Shown: positions 41,814 through 50,232 of the stretch, in pieces | How the letters are laid out: the number at the start of each line of letters is the position of its first letter | Numbering within the stretch: the stretch's first letter is position 1 | DNA from: Acidimicrobiaceae bacterium | Lineage (GTDB): Bacteria > Actinomycetota > Acidimicrobiia > Acidimicrobiales > Aldehydirespiratoraceae | Assembly: GCA_026706815.1 (NCBI GenBank) | Contig: JAPOYA010000005.1 | Location: 66,720-130,719 of the forward strand | Direction of reading: 5' to 3' | Length of the DNA: 64,000 nucleotides | The notes under the pieces: model-generated | Database searches by the model: none | What the model saw: the letters and a program-made list of their open reading frames with translations, nothing else | Told to the model about the DNA's origin: nothing | Translations under genes and position numbers: made by a program

Positions 41814-43003
41814 CGGGCTCCGGGCGCGTCTGGGCTGTTGTGGCCGGGGGCGGAACCGGCGGCCACGTTGTTCCGGGACTCGCCATTGCCGAGGAGATAG
41901 CGTCGCGTTGCAAGCGCAAGGACGCCGTCCACTACGTGGGCAGTCGCCGCGGAATCGAAACCAGGATCGTGCCCGAGGCAGGGTTCGCCTTGACCGCTCT
42001 GCGGGGGCGCGGTATCGCTCGCAAACTCACGCTGCGCAACGTGGGCGCCGTGGTGGGACTCTGTGCGGCCATCCTGGAGGCTGTCGTCCGAATGGCTCGA
42101 TGGCGTCCGGCAGTGGTGGTCGGCGTCGGCGGCTTCGCCTCGGTTCCCGCGGTGGTCGCCGCGGTTGTTTGGCGGGTGCCTGTGGTGGTCGCCGAGCAGA
42201 ACGCAGTGCCGAGTGCGGCCAATCGGCTGGGTGCGAGGTTCGCGGAGGCCGCAGCGGTGCCCTTCCCGGAAGTCGACCTGCCCAGAGCGGTGTGGACGGG
42301 CAGCCCGGTGCGCTCCGAGGTGGGTGAAATCGACCGGTCTGCCCAGAGGGACGCAGCGTGTCGACGGCTCGACGTCGACCCGAGCCGCAAGCTGCTGTGC
42401 GTGTTCGGCGGATCACTGGGGGCGCGCAGAATCAATGAATCACTTCTTGCGGCGCTTGGGGAGTGGCGAGATCGCGGCGATCTGGCCATCCGCCATATCA
42501 CCGGTGAGCGCGACTACGCCGAGCTCAAGGCCAGGGTGGCTGCGCGCTCCGCGCCCGGGGCCGGCCCGTCTGTGAAGAGCAATGAGGCTCTGGGCGCCGA
42601 CGATGACCTGGTCCTGCAACTGGTTGAGTTTGAGCACGACATGGCTTCGGTATATGCAGCGAGCGATCTTGTCCTGTGCCGGGCTGGAGCGAGCACAGTC
42701 GCGGAACTGGCCGTCGCGGGGGTGCCGGCGATCCTTGTTCCGCTTCCCGGCGCGCCGGGCGATCACCAGACGGCGAACGCGCGCACTCTCGCGCAAAGCG
42801 ATGCTGCGAGGGTGGTGCCCGACAGCGAACTCGATGGCGAGAGGCTTCGCTCAGAGGTCGATGCGCTGCTCGGCGACGAACGGCGTCTAGCCTTGATGTC
42901 TGCTGCGGCCAAGGCACAAGGACGGCCCGACGCCGCGGAAGCTGTTGTCGATCTGCTTGAGCGCTGCGCCAAGCGCCCTCTTGAGAAGCCGTGTGAGCCA
43001 TGA
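41810..43003 (+). CDS. murG: Lipid II-forming GlcNAc transferase
   Basis: The 397-residue GT28 enzyme adds GlcNAc to lipid I. It shows VVAGGGTGGHVVPGLAIAEE, VGVGGFASVPAVVAAVVWRVPVVV, AEQNAVPSAANRLGARFA, VFGGSLGARRINESLLAAL, the C-terminal donor-site RAGASTVAELAVAGVPAILVPLPG, and DHQTANARTL. It is somewhat longer than E. coli MurG because of inserts after GERDYAELKARVAARSAPG. The start at 41810 overlaps the ftsW stop (ATGA) and the end overlaps murC. Confidence 0.94.
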   Translation: MTGSGRVWAVVAGGGTGGHVVPGLAIAEEIASRCKRKDAVHYVGSRRGIETRIVPEAGFALTALRGRGIARKLTLRNVGAVVGLCAAILEAVVRMARWRPAVVVGVGGFASVPAVVAAVVWRVPVVVAEQNAVPSAANRLGARFAEAAAVPFPEVDLPRAVWTGSPVRSEVGEIDRSAQRDAACRRLDVDPSRKLLCVFGGSLGARRINESLLAALGEWRDRGDLAIRHITGERDYAELKARVAARSAPGAGPSVKSNEALGADDDLVLQLVEFEHDMASVYAASDLVLCRAGASTVAELAVAGVPAILVPLPGAPGDHQTANARTLAQSDAARVVPDSELDGERLRSEVDALLGDERRLALMSAAAKAQGRPDAAEAVVDLLERCAKRPLEKPCEP

Positions 43004-44397
43004 CAGTCGATCTCAGTGCTCCGAGGCGGATCCACCTGATAGGCGCGGGTGGCGCGGGCATGGGCGCGATAGCCTCCGTGCTTGCAGTGATGGGCCATGA
43101 AGTGTCCGGAAGCGACCTCAAAGAAGGCCTCATAGTTGAACGTCTCCGGGCCGAGGGCATTGCTGTGGAGATCGGCCACAGAGCCGAGAACGTTGCCGGG
43201 GCCGAGCTTGTGGCTGTCAGCAGTGCGATCCCAGACCACAACCCCGAACTGATCGCGGCCCGTCGGCTGGGAATAGAGGTGCTGCGGAGAATGGACTTGT
43301 TGCCGGCCGTCTCCAAGCAGAGACGAACCGTCGCCGTTGCCGGCACGCACGGGAAGACGACGACCAGTTCAATGCTGTCGATGGTTCTCGCCGAAGCCGG
43401 GCTTCGGCCGTCGTTCATCATCGGCGGAGACATCAACGAGATCGGCTCAGGCGCCGTCTGGGGCGCCGGCGAGTGGATGGTTGTTGAAGCCGATGAATCC
43501 GACCGCACCTTTCTGTCGCTGGCTCCCGAGATAGCCGTCGTCACCAATATCGAGCCGGACCATCTTGAAGCCTATGGAGGAGAGCCCTCCACGCTCCGGG
43601 CTGCTTTCGCCGAGTTCGGAGAGGGGGCGGAGAACTGTGTCATGTGCGCGGACGACCCTGAAGCCCTCGCGCTGGCGCGACAGTTGGGCGCGGTGACCTA
43701 CGGGACGACTTCTGGGGCGGACTATCAGCTCGTAAAGATCGCGAGGAGCCGAGCCTCTGTCTCTTTTTCGTTGAAGCATCGCGGCGGGGATGTGGTCAGT
43801 GTCGACCTGCCGACGCCGGGACTCCACAATGCGCTGAACGCGGCTGCTGCCGTTGTGGTCGCGCTCCGGATCGGCGCGCCGGCTGATGCCGCAAGTCGTG
43901 CTTTGTCGCAATTCGGAGGCGTCGCACGTCGCTACGAATTTCGGGGGGAAGCCTCGGGAGTAGCGTTTGTCGACGACTATGCGCACCTGCCGGCGGAGGT
44001 CCAGGCTGCCTTGAGCGCAGCCGAAGACGGCGACTGGAAGCGGATCGTGGCCGTGTTCCAACCCCATCGTTACAGTCGGATCGCCACACTGGGCCAGGAC
44101 TTCGCAGATGCTTTCGCGCAAGCCGATGAGGTTGTCGTGACAGACATTTACCCTGCCGGCGAGACTCCGCGCCCGGGAGTCACCGGAAAGCTGGTGGTGG
44201 ACGCCGTCTTGAGCGCCCATCCCCAGGCCCGTGTCACCTATGAGCCGCGCCTCGGCGATCTCGCGGAACTGCTCGCCGAACGCCTCAGGCCCGGTGATCT
44301 CTGCCTGACTCTCGGCGCGGGGGATTTGACCAGCGTTCCCGACGCCGTTCTCGAACGGCTGAAGTCCGCGACGGCGCAGTCTGAGGCAGGGCGATGA
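43000..44397 (+). CDS. murC: UDP-MurNAc:L-alanine ligase
   Basis: The 465-residue Mur ligase adds L-Ala to UDP-MurNAc. Motifs are HLIGAGGAGMGAIASVLAVMGHEVSG, the P-loop VAGTHGKTTTSSMLSMVL, VVEADESDRTFLSLAPEIAVVTNIEPDHLEAYGG (split), VDDYAHLPAEVQAAL and FQPHRYSRIATL. The full three-domain length is present. It sits between murG and murB with ATGA overlaps on both sides. Confidence 0.95.
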   Translation: MTVDLSAPRRIHLIGAGGAGMGAIASVLAVMGHEVSGSDLKEGLIVERLRAEGIAVEIGHRAENVAGAELVAVSSAIPDHNPELIAARRLGIEVLRRMDLLPAVSKQRRTVAVAGTHGKTTTSSMLSMVLAEAGLRPSFIIGGDINEIGSGAVWGAGEWMVVEADESDRTFLSLAPEIAVVTNIEPDHLEAYGGEPSTLRAAFAEFGEGAENCVMCADDPEALALARQLGAVTYGTTSGADYQLVKIARSRASVSFSLKHRGGDVVSVDLPTPGLHNALNAAAAVVVALRIGAPADAASRALSQFGGVARRYEFRGEASGVAFVDDYAHLPAEVQAALSAAEDGDWKRIVAVFQPHRYSRIATLGQDFADAFAQADEVVVTDIYPAGETPRPGVTGKLVVDAVLSAHPQARVTYEPRLGDLAELLAERLRPGDLCLTLGAGDLTSVPDAVLERLKSATAQSEAGR

Positions 44398-45380
44398 GCA
44401 ATCCCGCCGATTCGAGCAGCCTGAGTGTCGCAGCGGAAGCGCTGCGGTCGAGTCGGCTGTCGCAGAAGACCCGGTTCGACGCTCCGCTCGGTCCTCTGAC
44501 CAGCTATCGCGTCGGGGGTTGTGCGGCGGCGCTCGTGACTGTCGATAGCCGCAACGACGTGTCGGCGCTCTGTGAGGTGCTCGCGGGAGCAGAGGGAGGC
44601 TCCGATGTTGCGCTTTCGGTCGTCGGCCGAGGATCCAACCTGTTGGTCAGCGACGATGGATTCGCTGGGATCGCCATAGTGCTCGGACGAGGCTTCGCTG
44701 AGATCAGCGTTCGGGACGAGGCCGTTGTCGCCGGCGCCGCTGCCAAGTTGCCGGTTGTCGCCCGCGCTTCGGTCGGCGCCGGGCTTGCGGGGTTTGAGTG
44801 GGCTGTGGGAGTTCCGGGATCGGTGGGCGGCGCGGTGCGGATGAACGCCGGCGGACACGGCGCCGAGATCAAGGACTCTCTGGCTTCCGCTCGACTGGTC
44901 GACCTCCGCACCGGCGAGCATGTGTGGCGCTCGAACAAGGATCTGGAGTTCGGCTATCGCAGTTCGTCGGTGCGTGCAACGGAACTCGTGCTCGAGGCCC
45001 GCTTCGAGTTGGCCCCCGGTGATTCGGCTGCCGGAAAGGCCCGGTTGCTTGAGATCGTGCAGTGGCGGCGGGCCAACCAGCCCGGGGGCCAGAACGCGGG
45101 TTCGGTTTTCGCCAACCCCGATGGCTGCAGCGCCGGCAGGCTCATTGAGTCGGTCGGCGCCAAGGGTTTGCGGATCGGCACTGCTGAGGTGTCTGCGAAG
45201 CACGCAAACTTCATCCAAGCCGATGAGAACGGACGAGCGGCGGACATTTTGTCGCTGATGAAAGAGATCCAAAGGCTCGTGTTCGAGGGGCACGGTATAG
45301 AGCTCGTGTTCGAGACTCGGCTGTTGGGCTTCGATGGCGTGTTTGACAGCGCTTTTGGCGTCCACCCCGAAAGCCGATGA
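44394..45380 (+). CDS. murB: UDP-N-acetylenolpyruvoylglucosamine reductase
   Basis: The 328-residue flavoenzyme reduces UDP-GlcNAc-enolpyruvate to UDP-MurNAc with NADPH. It has the FAD-binding segments TSYRVGGCAAALVTV, VVGRGSNLLVSDDGF, GFEWAVGVPGSVGGAVRMNA, and the catalytic-domain stretch QNAGSVFANPDGCSAGRLIE ending SAKHANFI. The Ser and Glu active-site positions appear intact. It lies between murC and ftsQ with ATGA overlaps, the usual actinobacterial order. Confidence 0.94.
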   Translation: MSNPADSSSLSVAAEALRSSRLSQKTRFDAPLGPLTSYRVGGCAAALVTVDSRNDVSALCEVLAGAEGGSDVALSVVGRGSNLLVSDDGFAGIAIVLGRGFAEISVRDEAVVAGAAAKLPVVARASVGAGLAGFEWAVGVPGSVGGAVRMNAGGHGAEIKDSLASARLVDLRTGEHVWRSNKDLEFGYRSSSVRATELVLEARFELAPGDSAAGKARLLEIVQWRRANQPGGQNAGSVFANPDGCSAGRLIESVGAKGLRIGTAEVSAKHANFIQADENGRAADILSLMKEIQRLVFEGHGIELVFETRLLGFDGVFDSAFGVHPESR

Positions 45381-46186
45381 CGACAGCAGCCGACATCGAT
45401 CCTCGACTCCGTGCCCGACGCGGCGCGGTGCGCCGCGCGGAGGGCCGGCGTCGGCTCCGCTTCATCCTGATCGGCCTGGCGATTCTGGGGCTGATCTTCT
45501 GTGGTTGGGCTGCGTTGCGCTCGCCGCTGCTCGATCTCGATCACGTCGAGATCACGGGGCTGGGCCCCTCCCGTCTCGCAGAGGCAGAACAGATCATCGG
45601 GCTTGAGAGGGGCACTCCGCTCAACGACATCGAGATCGGCCCGATCAAAGCTGGTCTTGAAGCGCTCCCGTGGGTGCTGCGAGCGGACGTCGAGAAGTCC
45701 TGGCCCGGCACAGTGAGCATTGAAGTGGTCCAGAGAGTCGCAGTCGCGCAACTCGCCAAAGAAGATGGCCGGGTCGCGGTGGTTGATGCGAGCGGGACGA
45801 TAATGGCCGAGGGCAGCTCGGGGTACGAAGAGTTGCCGAGGATCTCCCTTGAGGCCGGCGCCGCGCTGGGAGAGGTCGAGCCGCAGTCGCTGCCGGGACT
45901 CGCGTTGATCGCGACCCTGCCCGACGACCTTCTCCAGTGGGTTGAATCGGTCACCTACAGCCCGGGCGCGTCCCCGGAGGCCAGGGGGGTGGTCGGATTG
46001 GATCTGGTCGGCGAGGCGCAGGCGCACCTCGGCGAGGCGACTCTTCTGAGCGACAAGGTCCAGGCCCTGAGAACCGTCTTGAACGGGGTCGATCTCACCT
46101 GCGTTCGGGTGATCGATGTGGCAGTCCCCGATTTTCCGACCATCCGACGCGACCCCGTGTGCAGCGCGTGGGCGCAAATCAACTGA
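45377..46186 (+). CDS. ftsQ: Cell division protein FtsQ
   Basis: The 269-residue bitopic protein has a short basic cytoplasmic part, a membrane helix (about 34-54), a POTRA domain (LDHVEITGLGPSRLAEAEQI to ALPWVLRADVEKSWPGTVSI), and the FtsQ beta domain to the end. It bridges FtsL and other divisome parts. It is the last gene of the 4-base-overlap chain; 109 noncoding bases then separate it from ftsZ. Confidence 0.9.
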   Translation: MTTAADIDPRLRARRGAVRRAEGRRRLRFILIGLAILGLIFCGWAALRSPLLDLDHVEITGLGPSRLAEAEQIIGLERGTPLNDIEIGPIKAGLEALPWVLRADVEKSWPGTVSIEVVQRVAVAQLAKEDGRVAVVDASGTIMAEGSSGYEELPRISLEAGAALGEVEPQSLPGLALIATLPDDLLQWVESVTYSPGASPEARGVVGLDLVGEAQAHLGEATLLSDKVQALRTVLNGVDLTCVRVIDVAVPDFPTIRRDPVCSAWAQIN

Positions 46187-46227
46187 CCGTCCGCGGATAT
46201 AGCCGCGCACTCGTATACCGTCATCGG

Positions 46228-46255
46228 TTGACCAGTACCTGTTCGGTGCGATATC
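46228..46255 (+). promoter_or_regulatory. Candidate ftsZ promoter
   Basis: TTGACC (46228-46233) and GATATC (46250-46255) are separated by 16 bases, about 40 bases before the ftsZ ATG. A separate ftsZ promoter downstream of ftsQ is common. Confidence 0.4.
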
Positions 46256-46256
46256 C

Positions 46257-46279
46257 GATTCAAGTTTTTCGATTCAAGT
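46257..46279. repeat. Direct repeat in the ftsZ leader
   Basis: GATTCAAGT occurs at 46257-46265 and 46271-46279, separated by TTTTC (14-base period). It lies just after the candidate promoter and before the ftsZ start. Confidence 0.8.
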
Positions 46280-46295
46280 CTGAGGACCACAAGCG

Positions 46296-47399
46296 ATGTC
46301 TCATCCGCAAAACTATCTCGCTGTCATCAAGGTCATAGGCGTCGGCGGCGGCGGCGTCAATGCCGTCAACCGGATGATCGATGCTGGGCTGAAAGGCGTC
46401 GAGTTCATTGCCGCCAACACTGACGCGCAGGCGTTGTTGATGAGCGATGCCGACGAGAAGATCGATATCGGCCGCGACCTGACCCGCGGCCTCGGCGCCG
46501 GCAGCGACCCGGAAGTGGGGCGCTTGGCCGCAGAAGCCCACCTTGACGAGGTGCGCGAGTCGATTCGCGGCGCTGACATGGTGTTCATTACCGCAGGCAA
46601 GGGGGGCGGCACGGGGACAGGAGCCGCGCCTGTGATCGCAGAGCTCGCCAAATCGGAGGGGGCGCTGACGATCGGCGTCGTCACTCGTCCCTTCGCCTTC
46701 GAGGGGCGCCGTCGATCGGTTCAAGCCGAAACCGGAATTCAAAAGCTCAAGGAGAAGGTGGACACGCTGATCGTCATCCCCAACGATCGCCTGCTGACCG
46801 TGTCCGACACGAACACCTCGGTTCTCAACGCGTTCAAAATGGCAGATGAGATCCTGCTGCAAGGTGTTCAGGGCATCACCACCTTGATCACGACCCCAGG
46901 CCTGATCAACACCGACTTTGCCGATGTGCGAACCATCATGACCGATGCAGGCAGTGCTCTGATGGGGATCGGCCGGGGGACCGGCGAGGGCAGGGCTGTC
47001 GCGGCCGCGCGCGACGCCGTTTCAAGTCCGCTTCTAGAGGCCTCGATCGAGAATGCCCGCGGCATCCTGCTCAATATCAGCGGTGGTGCTGACTTGGGCC
47101 TGCTCGAAGTCAACGAGGCGGCAGAGATCATTCACGCAGTCGCCCATCAGGACGCCAACATCATCTTCGGAACGGTTGTCGACGATGAGATGGGCGACGA
47201 CGTCCGAGTCACGGTCATCGCCGCTGGATTCGACCGCTGGGATGATTCACGTCCGGCTCCCCGGCAGGCGCCTGCACACGACGATCCCCTCGTTTCGCAA
47301 CCGACCGGCGACGTTCCGATAGCGGATGTCTTCGCCTCGTTCGGCGACGATGACCTCGACCTCGGCGACGAATTCGACGTTCCGTCCTTCTTGAGGTAG
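46296..47399 (+). CDS. ftsZ: Cell division GTPase FtsZ
   Basis: The 367-residue tubulin homologue has [19 protein letters not shown], the nucleotide loop [20 protein letters not shown], the T7 loop region ([19 protein letters not shown]), an acidic linker, and the conserved C-terminal peptide [13 protein letters not shown] that SepF binds. It polymerises with GTP into the Z ring. No ftsA exists nearby; SepF, encoded two genes downstream, is the expected membrane tether. The C-terminal linker is short. Length and all GTPase motifs are normal. Confidence 0.97.
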   Translation: MSHPQNYLAVIKVIGVGGGGVNAVNRMIDAGLKGVEFIAANTDAQALLMSDADEKIDIGRDLTRGLGAGSDPEVGRLAAEAHLDEVRESIRGADMVFITAGKGGGTGTGAAPVIAELAKSEGALTIGVVTRPFAFEGRRRSVQAETGIQKLKEKVDTLIVIPNDRLLTVSDTNTSVLNAFKMADEILLQGVQGITTLITTPGLINTDFADVRTIMTDAGSALMGIGRGTGEGRAVAAARDAVSSPLLEASIENARGILLNISGGADLGLLEVNEAAEIIHAVAHQDANIIFGTVVDDEMGDDVRVTVIAAGFDRWDDSRPAPRQAPAHDDPLVSQPTGDVPIADVFASFGDDDLDLGDEFDVPSFLR

Positions 47400-47411
47400 C
47401 AGAGGCGGCGC

Positions 47412-48128
47412 GTGATTGAGCGCTCCCTTCCCGCCGGCATGGCTGGAGGAGATACCGCGGACGCCGCTTTCATTGCCGGCCGCCTGTTGCAGGTGCGCGA
47501 GCGCCTCTCGGCGGTGAACGGCGAGGGCGTACGAGTTGTGGCAGTTACCAAGGCCCATGCCGCGGACGTCGTTGCAGCCGCTATCGATGCTGGTTGCACC
47601 GATATCGGCGAAAGCTACGCACAGGAGTTGTTGCACAAGAATCGGGAGTTGTTGGCGGACTGCCAGAATCGTCCCCAGGTGCATTTCGTCGGAGGCCTGC
47701 AACGGAACAAGATCCGAAAGCTGGCTTCCATTGTCGACGTGTGGCAGTCCGTGGACCGTCTCGACCTCGGCGAGGAACTGGCAAGGCGATCTCCCCGAGC
47801 TCGGGTGATGGTGCAGGTCGACCTCTCAGGTGAGCAGGCCAAACGAGGATGCCCCGCGGAGAAGGTCCCCGACCTGGTCGCACGATTTGCCGACCTTGGA
47901 CTCGACGTGGTCGGGCTGATGGGCATTGGACCGACAGGGGCGCCGGAGAAGGCCCGGCCGGGTTTTGCAATGCTCCGCGGGTTGGTGGATCGGCTAGGCC
48001 TTTCGGAGTGCTCGATGGGAATGACCGCAGACTTGGAGATCGCGGTGCAAGAGGGCTCGACAATGGTTCGGGTAGGGACGTGTCTGTTCGGCCCGCGGCC
48101 TTCAAGACGGCGGAAGATCGAGCAATGA
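47412..48128 (+). CDS. PLP homeostasis protein (YggS/PLPBP family)
   Basis: The 238-residue alanine-racemase-fold protein binds pyridoxal phosphate through the Lys in VVAVTKAHAADVV and has the family segments CTDIGESYAQELLHKNREL, VHFVGGLQRNKIRKL, LMGIGPTG and CSMGMTADLEIAVQEGSTMVRVGTCLFG. It controls free PLP levels and has no confirmed catalysis. It is commonly found after ftsZ in Actinomycetota, although the pgeF/yfiH gene that usually intervenes is missing. It starts with GTG 12 bases after ftsZ. Its stop lies in an 11-bp tandem duplication. Confidence 0.9.
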   Translation: MIERSLPAGMAGGDTADAAFIAGRLLQVRERLSAVNGEGVRVVAVTKAHAADVVAAAIDAGCTDIGESYAQELLHKNRELLADCQNRPQVHFVGGLQRNKIRKLASIVDVWQSVDRLDLGEELARRSPRARVMVQVDLSGEQAKRGCPAEKVPDLVARFADLGLDVVGLMGIGPTGAPEKARPGFAMLRGLVDRLGLSECSMGMTADLEIAVQEGSTMVRVGTCLFGPRPSRRRKIEQ

Positions 48129-48143
48129 AGAGGCAATGAAGAG
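48122..48143. repeat. Perfect 11-bp tandem duplication over the yggS stop codon
   Basis: GCAATGAAGAG occurs at 48122-48132 and 48133-48143. The TGA stop (48126-48128) is within the first copy. Confidence 0.9.
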
Positions 48144-48248
48144 TCGGTTGCCCGCCGGCTTGGGCATCGCGGGAGCGCTTTATCAGTTGTGGTTGCCCAT
48201 CGGCGGTCGTCGTAGCGCTACATTTGGACCTGAAGGCAGGTGTTGAGC

Positions 48249-48845
48249 ATGTTGAAAAAAGCACTGTTTTATCTTGGGCTCGGATCAGACGAGGAATACG
48301 AGCATTACGACGATCGGGTGACGGGTGGCGCGTTTCAGCCTGGAGCGGAGGCGGTCCCCACCGCCGCGACGGCAAGACACGACTTGAGGCAGGGTCCTGG
48401 CAGCACAACGGTGCGCCCGATCATGCCCTCGGATTCTATGGACCAGCCCGTGCGCCCGGTGGCTCCGGTCGATCCTGCGCATGCCGGGGCGGACGCGGAT
48501 GGGCGGGCTCGATCAGCGGCCGCCGGAGTATCCGCAGTTCGGATCGTCGATGACCCCCCGACCAGGCCATCGACCACGAACCCTCATTCAGCTTCCCCGA
48601 CGGTCTTCGAAGAGGCGCCTCGGATAGGTGAGCGCTTGAAGGCAGGCCAGCCTGTGATCATGAACTTGCAGAACGCTGACCGGAATACTCGACGTCGGCT
48701 TCTCGACTTCGCGAGCGGAGCTTGCTACGCCCTTGAAGCAAGGATGGAACGGGTTGCCGAGCAGGTGTTTCTCATAACGCCGCCCGAGCCGAGGGCGCGG
48801 CCTGCCTCCGAGTCCTCCCCCGAGGACGAGAGCTACAACCTCTGA
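48249..48845 (+). CDS. sepF: Cell division protein SepF
   Basis: The 198-residue protein begins with the amphipathic membrane-targeting helix MLKKALFYLGLG, has an acidic/disordered linker, and a C-terminal SepF domain (GERLKAGQPVIMNLQNADRN, RRRLLDFASGACYALEARMERV, QVFLITPP). SepF anchors FtsZ to the membrane in bacteria lacking FtsA. ATG at 48249 is preferred to the in-frame GTG at 48240 because AAGGCAGG ends 8 bases before it. The yggT gene that often follows sepF is absent; divIVA comes next. Confidence 0.93.
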   Translation: MLKKALFYLGLGSDEEYEHYDDRVTGGAFQPGAEAVPTAATARHDLRQGPGSTTVRPIMPSDSMDQPVRPVAPVDPAHAGADADGRARSAAAGVSAVRIVDDPPTRPSTTNPHSASPTVFEEAPRIGERLKAGQPVIMNLQNADRNTRRRLLDFASGACYALEARMERVAEQVFLITPPEPRARPASESSPEDESYNL

Positions 48846-48959
48846 CAGCCGACCCTGACAGAATGCCTGCGAACCAGAGGCTGTGCTCCTTGGCCGTGCA
48901 TGCGCTTCAGGGCGCCGAGGCTGCAGGGCAGCGTCCCCGATTCGAGGATTCACCTGTTC

Positions 48960-48965
48960 TACAAT
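48960..48965 (+). promoter_or_regulatory. Candidate leaderless -10 of divIVA (TACAAT)
   Basis: TACAAT, a near-consensus -10, ends 7 bases before the divIVA ATG at 48973; no Shine-Dalgarno is present. Confidence 0.55.
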
Positions 48966-48972
48966 TCCGAGC

Positions 48973-50151
48973 ATGGACGATTTGTCTTCCCTTTCTTCCC
49001 TTCTGCAGGTCAGGTTCCGCGAGAGTTGGCGGGGCTACGACCCCGATGAGGTGGACGCCTATGTCGACCGGGTCAACAAAGCGATAGCGCAGGCGCAAGA
49101 AGAACTGGCCGCTCTCACCGGGCAGGCCGGGGCAGGCGAGCCCGGATCAAGCGACCGCAGCGATTCCGAGGTTGAGACTTCGGAGGCCGGCGTCGAACAG
49201 ACGACTGAAGGGCTTGCCCGAACTCTCGCTTCAGCCCAAGACGCTGCCGACGAGCTGATTGCCGAAGCTCGCGGACAAGCCGAGCAGATCGTCACTGCGG
49301 CCGAGAGCCAGGCCGAGGCCGCAATCGCCGGCGGGCATGCTGAAGCAGCACGGGTTCGGAGCGAAGCCGATGAGTATGCCGAGTCGATCCATGCCAACGC
49401 CGAGAAGCTCGCAGAAGAGCGAGAAGCCGCGGCGGCGGCTGAAGAGCGGAGAAAGCACGCTTCCGAGATCGCTGAACTGGCCGCGCGACGGGCCCTGCTC
49501 GCAGAGGATCTCAAGCTTCTCGAGCGGCACGTTGATGAACAGCGCCGACAGATCGAGAGGTCGTTGTCGAAGTTGACCGATCTCGTCATGTCGCCGGACG
49601 CCTTCCGAATTGAATCTGCGCCGTCCACTGAAGTCGCTGAATCCCAGCCTGGCGGTGACGGGCGGGACGAGCCGGACGTCCTTGAGCCGGACCTCCTTGA
49701 GTCCGAGGACGGATCAGACCGCAGTGCCGACACCGCAACTGATGGTGCTGTCGGGCTGGACGCGGCGAGCGTGTTTGGTGATGAGATCGACTCGCCACCC
49801 CTTGACGAACCGCTAGAGATTGCAGGCGAAGACTCAGTTCCCCCGACCGATTCCGCAAACGGCCGGCCACGGTTCGTGACGGCCGCTGATTTGGAAGGAC
49901 AGCGGTTGATCGACGGGCCGACCGTACACGACGAGCAGATTGACAGCGGTCCGGCCATGTCTCAGCTGTTCGACGGGGAAGAGCTTCCGCAAGCGGTCGC
50001 AGCCGGGCGCGCAGAGGAGCCGTTCCTGGCTCAACTTCGAGAAGCGGCTTCTCGAGACAGCATGCGAATAGACAGCGATGACGCCCTGTCGGCATTCTTC
50101 AATCAGGATGAGGACCAGAGGAGGTCTCCTTGGTTCTTGGGCGGTCGCTGA
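48973..50151 (+). CDS. divIVA: DivIVA/Wag31-family polar-growth protein
   Basis: The 392-residue product begins with a DivIVA-type N-terminal domain (VRFRESWRGYDPDEVDAYVDRVNKAI split over residues 11-36). A long coiled coil (about 75-210, with EEREAAAAAEERRKHASEIAELA) follows, then an unusually long acidic and disordered tail (about 220-392) containing a late conserved-looking AFFNQDEDQRRSPWFLGGR end. DivIVA marks negative membrane curvature and organises polar or septal growth. The frame is open upstream, but ATG at 48973 follows a TACAAT hexamer at leaderless spacing. Confidence 0.88.
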   Translation: MDDLSSLSSLLQVRFRESWRGYDPDEVDAYVDRVNKAIAQAQEELAALTGQAGAGEPGSSDRSDSEVETSEAGVEQTTEGLARTLASAQDAADELIAEARGQAEQIVTAAESQAEAAIAGGHAEAARVRSEADEYAESIHANAEKLAEEREAAAAAEERRKHASEIAELAARRALLAEDLKLLERHVDEQRRQIERSLSKLTDLVMSPDAFRIESAPSTEVAESQPGGDGRDEPDVLEPDLLESEDGSDRSADTATDGAVGLDAASVFGDEIDSPPLDEPLEIAGEDSVPPTDSANGRPRFVTAADLEGQRLIDGPTVHDEQIDSGPAMSQLFDGEELPQAVAAGRAEEPFLAQLREAASRDSMRIDSDDALSAFFNQDEDQRRSPWFLGGR

Positions 50152-50232
50152 TCTCGTCAACCCGCGGATCCGCTAAACTGCGGCCTGACTGAGGCGGGCA
50201 TGCGTCGGTCACAGGTGTGAAGGACCGGCAGT

